The translations under genes were made by a program, and so were the position numbers. 64,000 nucleotides of DNA from Sphagnum compactum. Lineage: Eukaryota > Bryophyta > Sphagnopsida > Sphagnales. Below are positions 48,132 through 59,731 of this stretch, one piece after another; positions within the stretch are counted from its first letter, which is position 1, and every line of letters starts with the position of its first letter. The stretch lies in the NCBI GenBank assembly GCA_965153455.1, contig OZ234498.1:8494001-8558000 (forward strand), in the 5' to 3' direction. The notes below the pieces were generated by a model. That model searched no databases, was not told the DNA's origin, and was given only the letters and a program-made list of their open reading frames with translations.

Positions 48132-51100
48132 TCAGATGCCAAGAAAAAAAAGCTCGCCAGTTTCTTGGTCTTCTTGAAAGACCTGGCCCTTCAGTCTTCT
48201 GGAACTTCCAGGCTTGCGTCTGTTGGAACGCCCTTTTGGATGATTGCCCTGTTCGACTGAAATGCAACAACTCAATTTGTTTCCTGAGCCTTCAGCCCTT
48301 CTATTTACCCTCCCAGACAAAGCATCAACCCCACTATTTCCTAACTTTACACAACTTTCAAATTCACTAAGCCAATGTAACTCATAATCACCATCATTCC
48401 TAGAAACTGTGCAACATAATGCGTCGTTGCCTTGGGCATCATCATTGCTGCCAACAGGACCAGCTTTGCACCTGGAGGCATCATTCACTGTGCTGGAATG
48501 ACAATCATCCTCAGCTGACACTGAAGAAGAAATCTGGTTTGGGAGACCAAGCGCCTGGGAAAATATTCTGCAAGCTGCTCTGCCTGGTTGCTCACTGCGC
48601 ACTACCTTTGTCAGGGTTGGTTCAACACTCCTGCCGATCAAACAAGAGGAAGCAGTAAATCTCAAAAGCAATTATCCTGTAAAGTTTCTACCTCTGTTTC
48701 TGGAAATTTTGCTTGAAATTCCTTACCTATTTTTGCATGTTGGGTCAAAGAAAACATTCATGTTGTCAACAAATGGTACTCTTCTGCTGAGGTCAGAGAT
48801 CAACAACACAGTAAGCTTGGAGAACTGGAAGTAGAAACTGCTGGCTCATCAAAATGCATTATCACACTACCCAAAATATCTCCACAAAAATTAAGAACTC
48901 ACACTAGTCCAACTATCTTGAGTATTTAAAGAAGGGGAGAGAGAGAGAGAGAGGGAGAGAGAGAGATATACCAAGAATCAGCTCCAATTGGAGAAAATGT
49001 ATCAAAAGTACTGTCTGATGCTTCACAGGACTGCCAATCTTCTTCACCTTCAGATAAACAGCTGCTTATGTCACTACCCTTTCCATTGTCTATGACACCT
49101 CTAGCTTCAGCCTTTCTGTGACCAACCTGCCCAGAGGTGCTAGCTTCAGACACTGATGAGTGTTGTTTGATGCTGCTTGCCTGCCGACTTGGCCCACGTG
49201 TAGAAGGGTTCAAGATTGGAAATCCCAATGCTTGAGTGAACATACGCTTGGCAGCTTTACCAGGTACCTGTGTCTCTATCTCTTTTGGCGTAGGAATTCC
49301 ACTGTTTGTCTTCACATTGCAAGCACAAAGGAGTCAGAAAAAGAAAGAGTGTACTTATGACATTACAGAGAAACCGCCACAATAATACTTACATGTCAGT
49401 TCCAGAAAAACCAGAACTAACATGACAAGAACGAGTGCAGTCATAACCATAGGAGTGCCACTCACAAGGTATCGGACCATCACCCTCAACATGAATAGCA
49501 GCGACTAGCTGCCATAACTCCTTCCTGACTTCATCAACTCCCGCAGTGACTGTAGATAAGAATATAACGATCTACCCAAAACTTCAGGCAAAAAATTATA
49601 CGAGTCCAGAGTTTAGGTCACAATTCCAGAAGCAACAGGAAGACTCCATCATGATGTTGGCTATTACACAAAAGACAAAGCTACTAAAACATGTCATAGT
49701 ATCATCATTCAGGAAAAAAGTTCTGGCATTCCTCAAGTTCTCCAAGAGGTTGAGAACCTTCAATTTTCTGGAGTCCTAAAAAATTGCAAGAATATGGAGA
49801 CTCTAAAACAATAAACATGAAAAAATTGTCACATTAATTCACTCCTTGCAGAATAAGATACCGAATTGGACAAATGTGCCATGAGATATTCTGCCTGTAA
49901 AAAGAGAGACCTCTTGTTTTTGTAAAGGGCTGCAGCTCAGAAAACTTGATTTGCCTAGAGCATGAGCAATCATCCGACGAGCCACAACTGGCACAGGGCG
50001 GACCCTTTGCACCCCGGTCTGTTCCAGCTCTGGGCCAACTGAAGAATCTGCAAATATACGCTCACGAGCTGCTTGGTATGCTGCCTCTCTTTCTTCCAAG
50101 GTCAAGCCTGGATGCAGAGAAGACTGTTGACTCTTTTGCTCATCTGACATGTACAAGCAGTTGATTGGCACCTCAATATGGGAAGGAAAGAAAGAGAACT
50201 GGAGAATATTACTACAATAGCACAGACAATGGCATCTTTTTCTCTCAAGAGTCTTACAAGAGGAGCTTGATTCAAACCCTAGAGCAAAATAAAGATCCTC
50301 GCTCATTTGGATTCTCAAACAATTACTCTAATGTGCAGAGAATGGGAGGGGACAGTAGAAAAATTTGCAACCTTTTGCTTCCCACTACAGCTGGCCAACA
50401 ATCTAGTTCCTATATACAATGACAAGAAACAGAATTCAATTTCACACAATTCCTTGGCGCTAGGAAACAGTACCTTCCCAAACCTTCCACAACTATATCA
50501 ATTCAATCTATACCATGAAAAAAGCAGTCTAACATGGCTCCACATGTTGACAACATTTTGTCAAACTGAGAGGCCATTCAAGTACATGGAATTTACACAT
50601 TTGCAGTCTACAAGGTACCTAAAACAATAACATTGAAGACAGACCTGATGTATCTACACTGCGTGTCAGAAGCTGCGGACTTGAAGGCACATGGTATGTC
50701 TCTCCATAGCAACCCACCAACACATCACTCACCAGCATGGTGGGTCTGAACAAAACATGCAAGCAAGAATAGGTCAGATGCAAATACTAAAAAAGCCTTA
50801 GTGTGAGATCTTCCTACAGCAAGAAAATTCCTCAATCAAGAACAGAGGGACCTGCAAAAGCAAGCTTCTGACAACTGATAAATCCCTACAAACTCAAGAT
50901 GAGTTGCTCTGGTATTTCAAACCAGAAATGTACATATCAATGTAACTGCAGAGAAAACTCCAGAAAGAGATGCAAGGTCACCAAAAACAATCTTGTGTCA
51001 GTTCCAGCCAAACCATAACAAACACAAAGAATGGGCATGGTCTTAACATTGTGAGTGTCACTCACAAAGTGTAAGACCATCACCCTTGTCATGAATGGCA

Positions 51101-52498
51101 GTTAGCTTGCTGCCAGTAACCCCATGGACTTCTGATCCTAGGTCTAGATAAGTGTATGACCATCTGCTCAAAACTTAGGGCAAACTATTACAAAAGGTCT
51201 GCATCATGAGATTCTGTCAAATTTCTGTTAGCAATGGGAAAACTCAGTCATGATGTCAAGCAGGCACTCAAGAGGCATAGTGAGAATACATACATGATCG
51301 AGTCTTTGGATCTTTCAATGACAAGATGCCGTTGGTCTCCTTCACCCACTGACTCATGCACCAATCTGCAGGTCCTCATCCAGTTCTTAAGGGGGGGAAA
51401 AAAAAACCAAAGTAATCAACATACCTAAAATCCTACACTGTTTAGCAAATCCAGGCAGGGTACGGAACCAGCAGGGAATATAGCAATGGATGAGAATGAA
51501 AATTTCCTAGACCTTGCATCAATATAAGCAGCAAAAAGCCTGACTTCCCTTCCACTTAGTTTCATCTTCCCATCCTGAGACCTGAGGTGGATCATGAGAT
51601 GAGATACACAGAACATGAAAAAGCCTGTGAATCATAAGCAGTTGTATTCCTTCAGCCCATGTAAGATATAGCAGTTAGAGAGCGACACACACAAACACAA
51701 ACACACCTGAAACAGTCAGCCAAGCGATGCAGAAGCATCCGCTCATAGGACAGCATAGGCTCCAATACCAGTGAAGGCTCCCCTCTGCACCATTGGAGAA
51801 GCTGGCCTTAGAATCCTCCATGGAATTGAACATGGATAGGGTTGACAAAGAAACTGGAATACATGTCTTCTCTCACCTTCTCTCAAGTTTTCACCTATTT
51901 ATTTCCACATGCTCTACTCTCCATCATCAATTTCATCTCAGATGAACCAAAGAAACATCCCAGCCTCTTATGGCTGAATCGAAGCTTCCCTGAATGTTGT
52001 ATCAGAGTTCTTTCACCAAATAAAAGTCCATATTAGATTGAAGCTCCTCCTTACAGCAACAATAAAATCATCAAACTGAAACCACTACCTCTCTAGAAGG
52101 CAAAAAAAATAAAATTATATCACCCCTTCCACTCTCTAGTTTTGCCACAGAAAACCCCAGAAACGGGCACCTAGGTACTCATAAGACGGCTCTGCAGAAA
52201 ACCCTAGAAGAAAACAGGCACATACTCATAAGACGGCTCCAGAAACTCGAGGAAGAGTTCTTCAACAGAGAGCACCAAATGCTTGGTGTGTAAGTTATCT
52301 TTCACCAGCCATGCTAGTTCCTCCACCTACACCAACCAACCCCATCGCCACAACACTCTCTTCAAAACTCTTCCATCGGAGCATTAGCTTGCACCAAACA
52401 AAAAAAAAAACAACCAAATTGTTTTTTGAAAGAAAACCCCAAATTCTCTGCTGCTGCTAACTACGGCATCGGCTACAAACCTCCGTTGGAACGCCCAT
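48132..52498 (-). CDS. R3H and SUZ domain nucleic-acid-binding protein
   Basis: R3H domains bind single-stranded nucleic acids, and the neighbouring SUZ motif contributes to RNA binding. Nine phased exons: 52498-52481, 52326-52226, 51784-51707, 51365-51294, 50745-50645, 50143-49911, 49309-48972, 48786-48727, 48630-48132, giving 499 residues. Exon 1 (MGVPTE) is the weakest call, chosen because it supplies an ATG and correct phase before VEELAWLVKDNLHTKHLVLS. The R3H domain lies at about 48-95 (ERMLLHRLADCF, then HESVGEGDQRHLVIER). SUZ is at about 137-154 (LTLEEREAAYQAARERIF). Three short related motifs follow: ARRMIAHALGK (178), AAKRMFTQALGFP (220) and AACRIFSQALGLP (352). The C-terminal half is otherwise Ser-rich and acidic, probably disordered. 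The architecture resembles an uncharacterised plant R3H family. Confidence 0.87.
48936..48968. repeat. (GA)n microsatellite next to a splice donor
   Basis: An interrupted GA run lies in the intron directly downstream, in gene sense, of the donor at 48971 of the R3H/SUZ gene. In transcript sense it is a CU-rich tract starting about 3 nt after the donor. Confidence 0.85.
49391..49604. repeat. Dispersed ~210-bp intronic repeat, copy B
   Basis: In the intron between R3H exons 6 and 7. It shares CATGTCAGTTCCAG, GAGTGCCACTCACAA, CGGACCATCACCCT, TGTAGATAAG and AAAACTTCAGGCA blocks in the same order as copies A and C. It is closest to copy C. Confidence 0.75.
50992..51200. repeat. Dispersed ~210-bp intronic repeat, copy C
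   Basis: In the intron between R3H exons 4 and 5. It starts CTTGTGTCAGTTCCAGCC and ends CTCAAAACTTAGGGCAAAC, with GTGAGTGTCACTCACAA inside, a short palindrome. It runs in the same orientation as copies A and B. Confidence 0.75.
52164..52239. repeat. ~50-bp tandem duplication across the R3H exon 2 donor
   Basis: The words GGCAC, then TACTCATAAGACGGCTC, occur at about 52164-52192 and again at 52217-52239. The second copy contains the exon 2 donor (GA|GTATGT in gene sense). The first lies inside the intron and carries a GA|GTACCT version. Confidence 0.8.
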
Positions 52499-52660
52499 GG
52501 TCGACCTTCTGCCCAAATCTCTGTTGTTGTTCTTGTCTGCTCGCCCCGAAATCTCCTCTGCCGCTCCCTTTCTCCCTCTCCGCAAGAAGGTTTTTTCCAA
52601 GCAGCTCCTCAAACCCTAAAAGCTCACCCCTTTGTTTGTAAAGGCTACCGTAAGGATCAG
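52499..52660 (-). promoter_or_regulatory. 5' UTR/promoter-proximal region of the R3H/SUZ gene with a telo-box
   Basis: A C/T-rich stretch upstream of the proposed ATG, with AAACCCTAA at 52612-52620 matching the plant telo-box. It changes abruptly to AT-rich DNA at about 52660. Confidence 0.4.
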
Positions 52661-53579
52661 GATTTTATTTTTTATTTTTTCATTTTTTAATATAAAACCT
52701 TTGGCGATTATTTTTCCCCCGAAAATTAGCAAAATTAGTCGAATTTACATTAGACAGTCAAATTTACACTAGTCAGAAAAACAAAATAAAAATGCGAATT
52801 TTTTTGCCACAATTTTAGGAAATTTGTTGCCATTTAATGCTAAAGCATTCTTGGGATACTCACTAATGATGCTAAGTTAGAAAATGGAAAAGAAATACTA
52901 GATTGGAGTGATTTTTTTTGTGATGAACTTTTGCTATTTTCGAAACTTAAGAAAACAAAACATTTGGATTTCATTTTAAATAATGTATAAATGTTTTCAG
53001 GAAAAAAATTGTAACTTTTATGAAGTCAAAAATTGAAAGAAGAGGGGGAAGAAAAGAGCAACACACAGGCTATATGAAAAAGGGTAGGTTCAAAGTCAAA
53101 ATCGTGCAAACCTTTATTTGTAAACACACCATTGATTCGAAAAATGTACAAAGGTATTTAAAAATAAGGGAGAATTTAAAGGACATAAAGTTAGCACAAA
53201 CTATATGTCAAAAACTTCCCATCTCAACAATCGATCGTTTGGAATAGGTTGGCTATGTCAATGAGGGAGTGTTTTGAAGGGGAAGAAGTTGGGAAGATGC
53301 TAGGTTTATTGTCCAATTTAAGATGGAGGATGTTTACATCCTTTGAAATGTAATTGAAATTTCTCGACAAGGAAAAATAACCAAGACAAAAAGGGGAGGC
53401 CCTCTGGCCCTTTGAGGCTCCAAATGGCATTGGTACAATCGTGTAAGAACACATGAGCTTATTTGTGTAAACATCCTAAATATTTCAATTACTAGAAAGA
53501 AGAATTGATTAGTGAAATGTTATTTGCAAAAGCTCCTTTCTTTGGCTTGAGCTATGTTGAAAGTGAAGAATCTTTGAAT
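52661..53579. other. AT-rich intergenic DNA
   Basis: No coding motif or array was seen. Confidence 0.5.
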
Positions 53580-53830
53580 TGTGCAATATCAAGGAGGTAA
53601 ATTCACATGCGTTGAGTCAACTATGATAACATCGACTAAGGTGCGAATTTCATTTTTGGTGACCACAAAGTCGATAAAAGGAATTGAGTGAGGTTGAGGG
53701 AAGCTAATTGTTCTAATCCGAAATGGAAGGTAAAATCTCACACAATAACAGTAAAATTGTTTCCAAATAAAACATGGGTTCTCATGCATTTGTTGCCATG
53801 GGCACAATGCAAAAGGTGAATGCTTGTAGG
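53580..53830 (-). pseudogene. Second, shorter fossil of the non-LTR reverse-transcriptase C-terminal region
   Basis: The minus strand reads IDFVVTKNEIRTLVDVIIVD then STHVNLPP, close to VRTLVDVVIVDPT of the fossil at 38750-40080. It is preceded by eroded Cys/His-containing sequence. Only a fragment survives and frames are broken. Confidence 0.55.
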
Positions 53831-56469
53831 GTCAATAAGATGTGTGCACACACATCGAAGGAAACTTACAATTGAAGAATGTGGTAATTTTAACCACATA
53901 ACCACATCAAGACTGATGTGGAAAAAACTAGGGAAGATGGTTGAATTTACAAGCTAAGCATCCACCCCAAGGCTAGAACCTGATAAAATTGGACACAATG
54001 GATCTCAAGTTTTACGTTAGAAAATATGCTAAAAATGATACAATGGTACAAATGTTACAAGATGAATTTTGAAATCGAACCATTTGTTGTTTGATCAATT
54101 GTTTTACAAGAGGAAGACACATTTGTGCTGGGGTTAGTAACATATCACAAGTTACTTAGGGTGTTGTTGGAAAGGGAACCTATTGTTGTTGACTCATGTT
54201 AAGGCTTTAAAAAAGATGAAATGTTGATTAACCATAAACTTAACAGTTAAAATTGAAATTATAAGAATTGAATTCCTTAAATAAGCTACTAAGGCAGTGG
54301 TGACTATGGGTATGAGTTTGATGCCATCAAAAATTATTGAAAAAAAGGCCTATTTATAAGTTAAAAGTCCTTTGGGGCTATTAAAAGACCTTGGATGCAA
54401 AAGGCGTCCAAACACTTTAAAGAGGGAGGAGTCAAAGGAAAACCTTATGAGCTATTCTAGGTTGTAACCCTTATGAGCTATTCTAGTTTGTTACAACCTT
54501 TGAAGTAAATTAAAAATCCTTTTCATGATATCTCTTTTGTGCCCGCTGCCCACCACGACGACACTTGCTCATGAAAAAACCAATCCAACTGGTGGAATCA
54601 TGGTTTTGGAATTAGGAAGCATGGTTTTGCTGGATCAAAATTTGGCTCCAATTCTTATGGGTGTACTAGTGATGAATGCAAGAGATTTGGCAAGGCCAAG
54701 TGGTGAATTGAATGAATTGGTGGCCAGTTTTCTGTTGGATTCCAGTTCCCAAGTTAACCATGGTGGTTAGCTCAGTTGCTTTTTTCCTTAACTACCTACT
54801 TACTAACAACCCACAGGCAGATTGTTAGTAAGTAGATTGTAAAAACAGCCCTTACCTATGTATAAACCATCTACTTACCAAGTAGTCACCTTTTTTGTTA
54901 CCTATTTCCTACAAAATTGCTTACCAAGGTGATACCAAATATTAACTCAGAGTTGAGGTTCATCCACAACTGAGTAAGACCGGACATCCAGTAGATGGTG
55001 CACTGGTGGGCGCTGGTTCACTGTGGCCTAATTCCTTAGCAAATGTACCATATAGAGCTTCTGAATATGGTGGATGTGGCCTAGATGAACTTGAGCCACT
55101 AGATATTATTTGAACTTGGAGGGCGCATTCCATTTTTCAGTGAGTACCATGCCCTCCAACTGCACTAAAAGAAGAATCCAATGAGGTCTTCATGGAGATA
55201 GTATAGCCTTTTACACAACAGGAAAGGTTCTCAATCATGCTGGTCATGCAAAACTTGACATCGAACTTTTCGTTTCTGTGCCGTGATGAATGTCTACCAT
55301 GTCATGTATTTCATGCTTGAACTTTGTGATGTCCCATCTCATGTCCCCCATGCTAGACCTGTTGAAACAGTTTCCAATTCCCCTGAAAGAGAATTAATAC
55401 AAAAGAGTTTCAAAGCTTGCCAATTGTGAATTTCTATCATAGCTAGGTAAGCTATTATATTACTTGTTCCGGTCCTTCATCACATTAACCAAGAGAAAAA
55501 ATAATTCGAAAAGTTAAAAGACTTGCACTCTTTTTCACCCTCAACATTCAGCTCAAACTGTCTCCAACATGGAGTTTTAGTGTTCTACCAATAAGGTCAA
55601 CCGGATACAAAGAGTTCTCAAATTCTGTACAAATCCAGCTTTCAACCAGTGTCGGGCAGTTATTTGATCTTGTCAATAACCTTCAGTTTCAGTTGTTTTT
55701 TAAATCAAAGATCCAGTTCCAGTATTTCAGTATTTCAACCCTCTTTAAAGAGCCAGCAGTTTTCATGAAAGAAACTTGCAGTCATGCAAACAGTGGTCTA
55801 TTATGCTTGCTAGATTTGGCTTGTGTCCAGGCATGGTTGCTGAAAGGATCATGACTCAATATTTGTACTAGGACAAGGCCACTGATCAACATTTTGTGCT
55901 CTTGATGGTACAACCTAACTATTGGAGATGAGAACAGACCCAGAAACCAGGTCTGAATATTTTTCAACCTTTGAAAGAGTTGCAACTTGCAACCCCATCT
56001 CATGCTACACAAGCACAATCTCTTTTTGGCAAGATTGCCAGGAAAACATATGGATTGGTAGGACTACCATCTTTTGCAGTTGACCAACCTGTGCAAACAA
56101 CGTCCCTCCATGAAACTTAACCATGGGAAAAACAACTTTTCACACTCTTTTGCAGCAGGAGATTTTAAACAAAAATTTGATTCCAGGAGAGTAATGTGGT
56201 GTGAACCTGCCCCAATCTTTGAATTCTGGTATGCAAAACAGAAGATAAACATACTACCATAGGGCATAGAACACACAAAAATGGAAAGATCAGTTCAGGT
56301 GAGAACCAGAATGATGTGCAACACAAGTAACTCCTATTGAGTACTCCTGAGTGTAGGGTGTATACAATGAATTTAGGGTTTCGGGACTAGGATTCTAAGT
56401 TACAGAAAGAACTATGTTAAGCTCATTAGTATTTAGGGTTTTAGAGTTGATGATTCCTTGGCCACTGTA
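53831..56469. other. Intergenic DNA with one hairpin
   Basis: No gene. A perfect 14-bp stem, CTACTTACTAACAA at 54796-54809 and its complement at 54822-54835, has a 12-nt loop, possibly a MITE core. The sentence-like word GGGCGCTGGTTCACTGTGGCC (54999-55019) echoes GGTGCTGGTTCATTGTGGCC at 16102-16121, hinting at another dispersed repeat. Confidence 0.45.
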
Positions 56470-57243
56470 TTAAAGACCTAAACCCCAGGGAGAAAGAACG
56501 TTGTGCAGTTCACCTCTGAAATTATCCATAGCAATCACCCCAATTGCATCCAGTTCACATCTGAAAACCAGAAGCATGTCACTAGGGCTCAATTGAAAAA
56601 CCAATAAATGGGAGCCAAAAATAAAAATAAAAAACGTGATTGAACGCATCACAATCTGAAGGAGGAAATGGAGAGAAGAATCTGACTGACCACAATCAAG
56701 GAAACAGAGCGTTCACGTAACCCCAACCATCGTCGGGATGAGGACCAAACCAGAAACCAGAAACTAGGGTTCCACCTCTTCCGTCGCTGCCATCCAGTCT
56801 CCTCTCATCATCATCATCAGCAGCAGCAGCAGCAGCCTCCACCTCCTCCTCCACAAAGCAACCTCCGTGCTCGTTAAAAAGCTCTCCTGTTTTCCTCAAT
56901 CCTCTTTGCTTGTTAGGTTCGGCCTTGATCATCATCCTCATCATCATCATCACCAACATCATCTCCTTGCTCCTCCGAAACCCTAGTCTTCCAAACCCAG
57001 AACTTGGATTTTCTCCATTCAAGAGTTGGGATTGCGACAACGTAGTAGTGAGGCGAGTGTATTCAAACCCGCCAACCAGTCGAGAATGCATCTTCCTGAC
57101 GAGCACTAGTGTTACAATGCGTGAACACCATCTCCTCCCACAAGCCAAGGTTCCAATCCCAAGGAGGGGAGTTCCTCGCGATACGGACGGAGTTTTTATC
57201 GAAAAATGTGAACCTGATACCACCACTAGTGCACTTGCTCCCA
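56470..57243 (-). CDS. Doubtful gene encoding a possible plastid protein
   Basis: A long minus-strand frame starts at ATG 57243 (MGASALVVV), continues through Ser/Arg-rich sequence, a Met-rich microsatellite-coded stretch, an Ala/Asp-rich tract and WFGPHPDDGWGY, and stops at 56696. A second open stretch at about 56558-56470 (CELDAIGVIAMDNFRGEL) begins right after a good acceptor. The two parts do not join in phase with any donor I can see, so an exon is missing or the model is wrong. CpG-rich DNA at 57400-57620 could be its promoter. No family was recognised; it may be non-coding. Confidence 0.25.
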
Positions 57244-57702
57244 TGTGAAAAAAAATCTGTACAACTGGAAAGACCTCTAGCATGAAAGAAACATGCGAGA
57301 AACATTGGGGGATCTCCAAAATCTTGAAGATAATTGAAGTTTACATTCATAACACGTTCTCGAGGGCTTCCAACTTAGGGTTAAGGTTACCAACTTTCCA
57401 TCTCTAGCCCACGCACATGAAGAAAGAAGCGCGGCCGACTGCCTCGCGAGAAGCAGATCTGCCCGCGATCTTCCACAAAACCTGGCAAGGCAGAAAATCT
57501 CGACTTTCTGCTTTACTGCAGCCGGCAGACGTCTGCCTGCCACTGTAGCTCCTCTTCCGGCCTGCCCAGGAACTGCGGCGCTCCGTTTAGCACTCTGCCC
57601 CAATCTCTCACACAGTTTAGGGCTTTGTGTGGGTTTAGCGTTGGGAACAAAAGGGAGTTGATGGGAAGTTGATGGGAACAATGCGAAGTTGATGGATACA
57701 AA

Positions 57703-57889
57703 AGGAATTTGATGGGAATTTTTTGGGAACTTGATGGGAACAAAAGAATTTTGATGGATTATTGATGAGAACAAGAGGAATTTGTTGAGAATAATTTGGG
57801 AACTCGATGGGAACAAAAGAAATTTGATGGGTTATTGATGGTAACAAGAGGAATTTGATGAGGAATTGTTTGGGAACTCGATTGGAAAT
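57703..57889. repeat. 73-bp minisatellite, about 2.6 copies
   Basis: Units start AGGAATTTGWTG at 57703, 57776 and 57849. Each contains TTTGGGAACTYGATGGGAAC and usually ATTGATGRKAACAAG. A partial unit precedes the first at about 57655. A short match in the opposite orientation lies near 61190-61220. Confidence 0.85.
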
Positions 57890-59473
57890 CAATTTTAATC
57901 TGTTGGTTGAAGTTTGAACTTGCCATACAGGGCACAACCATCACAGTGTAGGGATTTGACGCAGGCCCCCATGCCTTTCATATGACAGACTACATTAGAG
58001 AAAAAAAAGGCCTTCACACACATGAAAATTATAAAAATGAATTTATGTCATCCATGAATGAAATGAAATGAATAGACCGGGATTGGATTTGCCAGGGAAA
58101 ACACCAAAAATTGAATTCGGACATAATTTCAACAAAAACACTCAACGATATAAAATTTCAGAAGACAAATCCTATCTTGGTTACAAACAAGTCTAAATCC
58201 ATTAATCCATTGGTATTGTATTCATTCAATCTAACACACCCATCCTAAGAAGAAAAGACATCAATCAGTTCTGGAGGTGAAGAAAGATTGACAATTGAAA
58301 CTTAAGTGACAAATTCATAAAGGCTTACTGAGCCTTCAAAACCAAGCTCTTCATAACTGCCTAGAACTTCTTAATACTCAATTGAAGTCAACCTGAACAT
58401 ACAAATCACCACTCGAGTATAACATGTGAAACCCTAATCACCTACCTTAGTCTTGTATGTTAAATAACAACTTATTAATTGCCATATTGGGTCTGAGTGG
58501 AGAACATTGCCCCTGGTCAATAAGAACCAAATGCCAAATATCTGTGCATTGGCTTCCTGAATACTCCTTGGAACCCTTGTTCCTATGTATTCGCTTCACC
58601 CATGACTTCATATTGTATGACATCCACACTGCATGCCACCTTAAACATAGAACAACCTACCATCTGAAAGTTGAGAGTTTCACCAAAGACATCCTCATGA
58701 CACCCTGCTTTCTTGACTGTTGACAATCCTAATCCCACCATGAATAATCACAAATTTTGAATCTGCTATCATCCTGCCTTAGTCTGCACATAGGTGAAGG
58801 GGGACAATTCTGCAGAATTTCTCTTTACTCAAAACAAGTATAGAAGTTTGTGTGACAAGAAGAAACATGGATGATGTAATAGAACGTATTGAGCCAAATA
58901 AAATCAGTGACGATTTCATGACCACATTGTATTGAATCCATGATTCATAGCTCATGCCACCACTGCACACATGCTAAATGTGACAGGCAAAACTCAAGTC
59001 AGGTTGCTCAGATATGAGGGTCTACACTGTACATGAGTGACAATTGACAGAGGAGTTTCCTGGGATAGTTGCAGGGTTGCCTTCATCATCCCAAGAAGAA
59101 AAAAAATATCCTGTGTTCTCCTTACAAATAACAGTGGGTTCCTCTTCAGAAACTATTGTTTTCAACATTGCAGCCGGAACCTCACTGGACTGTACTTTAT
59201 CAGATCAAGATCTAGCAGTTTAGGTTTCTGGCAAATCTTCAGAGGTCTCGGCAGAGGGTCTTAAACCTCTTCTCCAAGAAATACCAAACAAATCTACCTT
59301 CGGCAACTTAATAATAGGTAAATCTGTTTAAATGCAGACATCAAAGTAGTTTGTGAATCCGTCATGGCCAGAGATGTAAGCACTAATTGCAGCTGCTTCA
59401 GAACCCTGCATCATGCATGCATGTTGTCAGGGTCTTTTCTTAACTCTTGAAATTCATTCCGGTAATTTGAGGA
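57890..59473. other. Intergenic, nothing recognised
   Basis: No protein motif or array was seen. The right end is near the 3' side of the kinase-like gene. Confidence 0.5.
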
Positions 59474-59541
59474 ACAAAAATAGACATGAGACTTGAGTTA
59501 AGTACTTACAAAAATAGACATGAGACTTGAGTTACGTACTT
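59474..59541. repeat. 34-bp tandem duplication
   Basis: 59474-59507 and 59508-59541 each read ACAAAAATAGACATGAGAC and then TTGAGTTA, with one clear mismatch (AAGTAC versus ACGTAC). Two copies only. Confidence 0.9.
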
Positions 59542-59731
59542 ACTTGAGGTACTTTGAGCGTGTTCTGTGAATTTGCAGAAGCCCTGAACTACAACGATTG
59601 GGCTGGCCATGATCTTCTTACTATAGATTTGTCAAACAAATTGGACACGCAGAGGAGCGTCAGCTGAAGGTCGAGGGTTACAAGTACCTGCACGGCGTTA
59701 TCAAAGATGAAGCTGTTCAAGAGAACAATCT

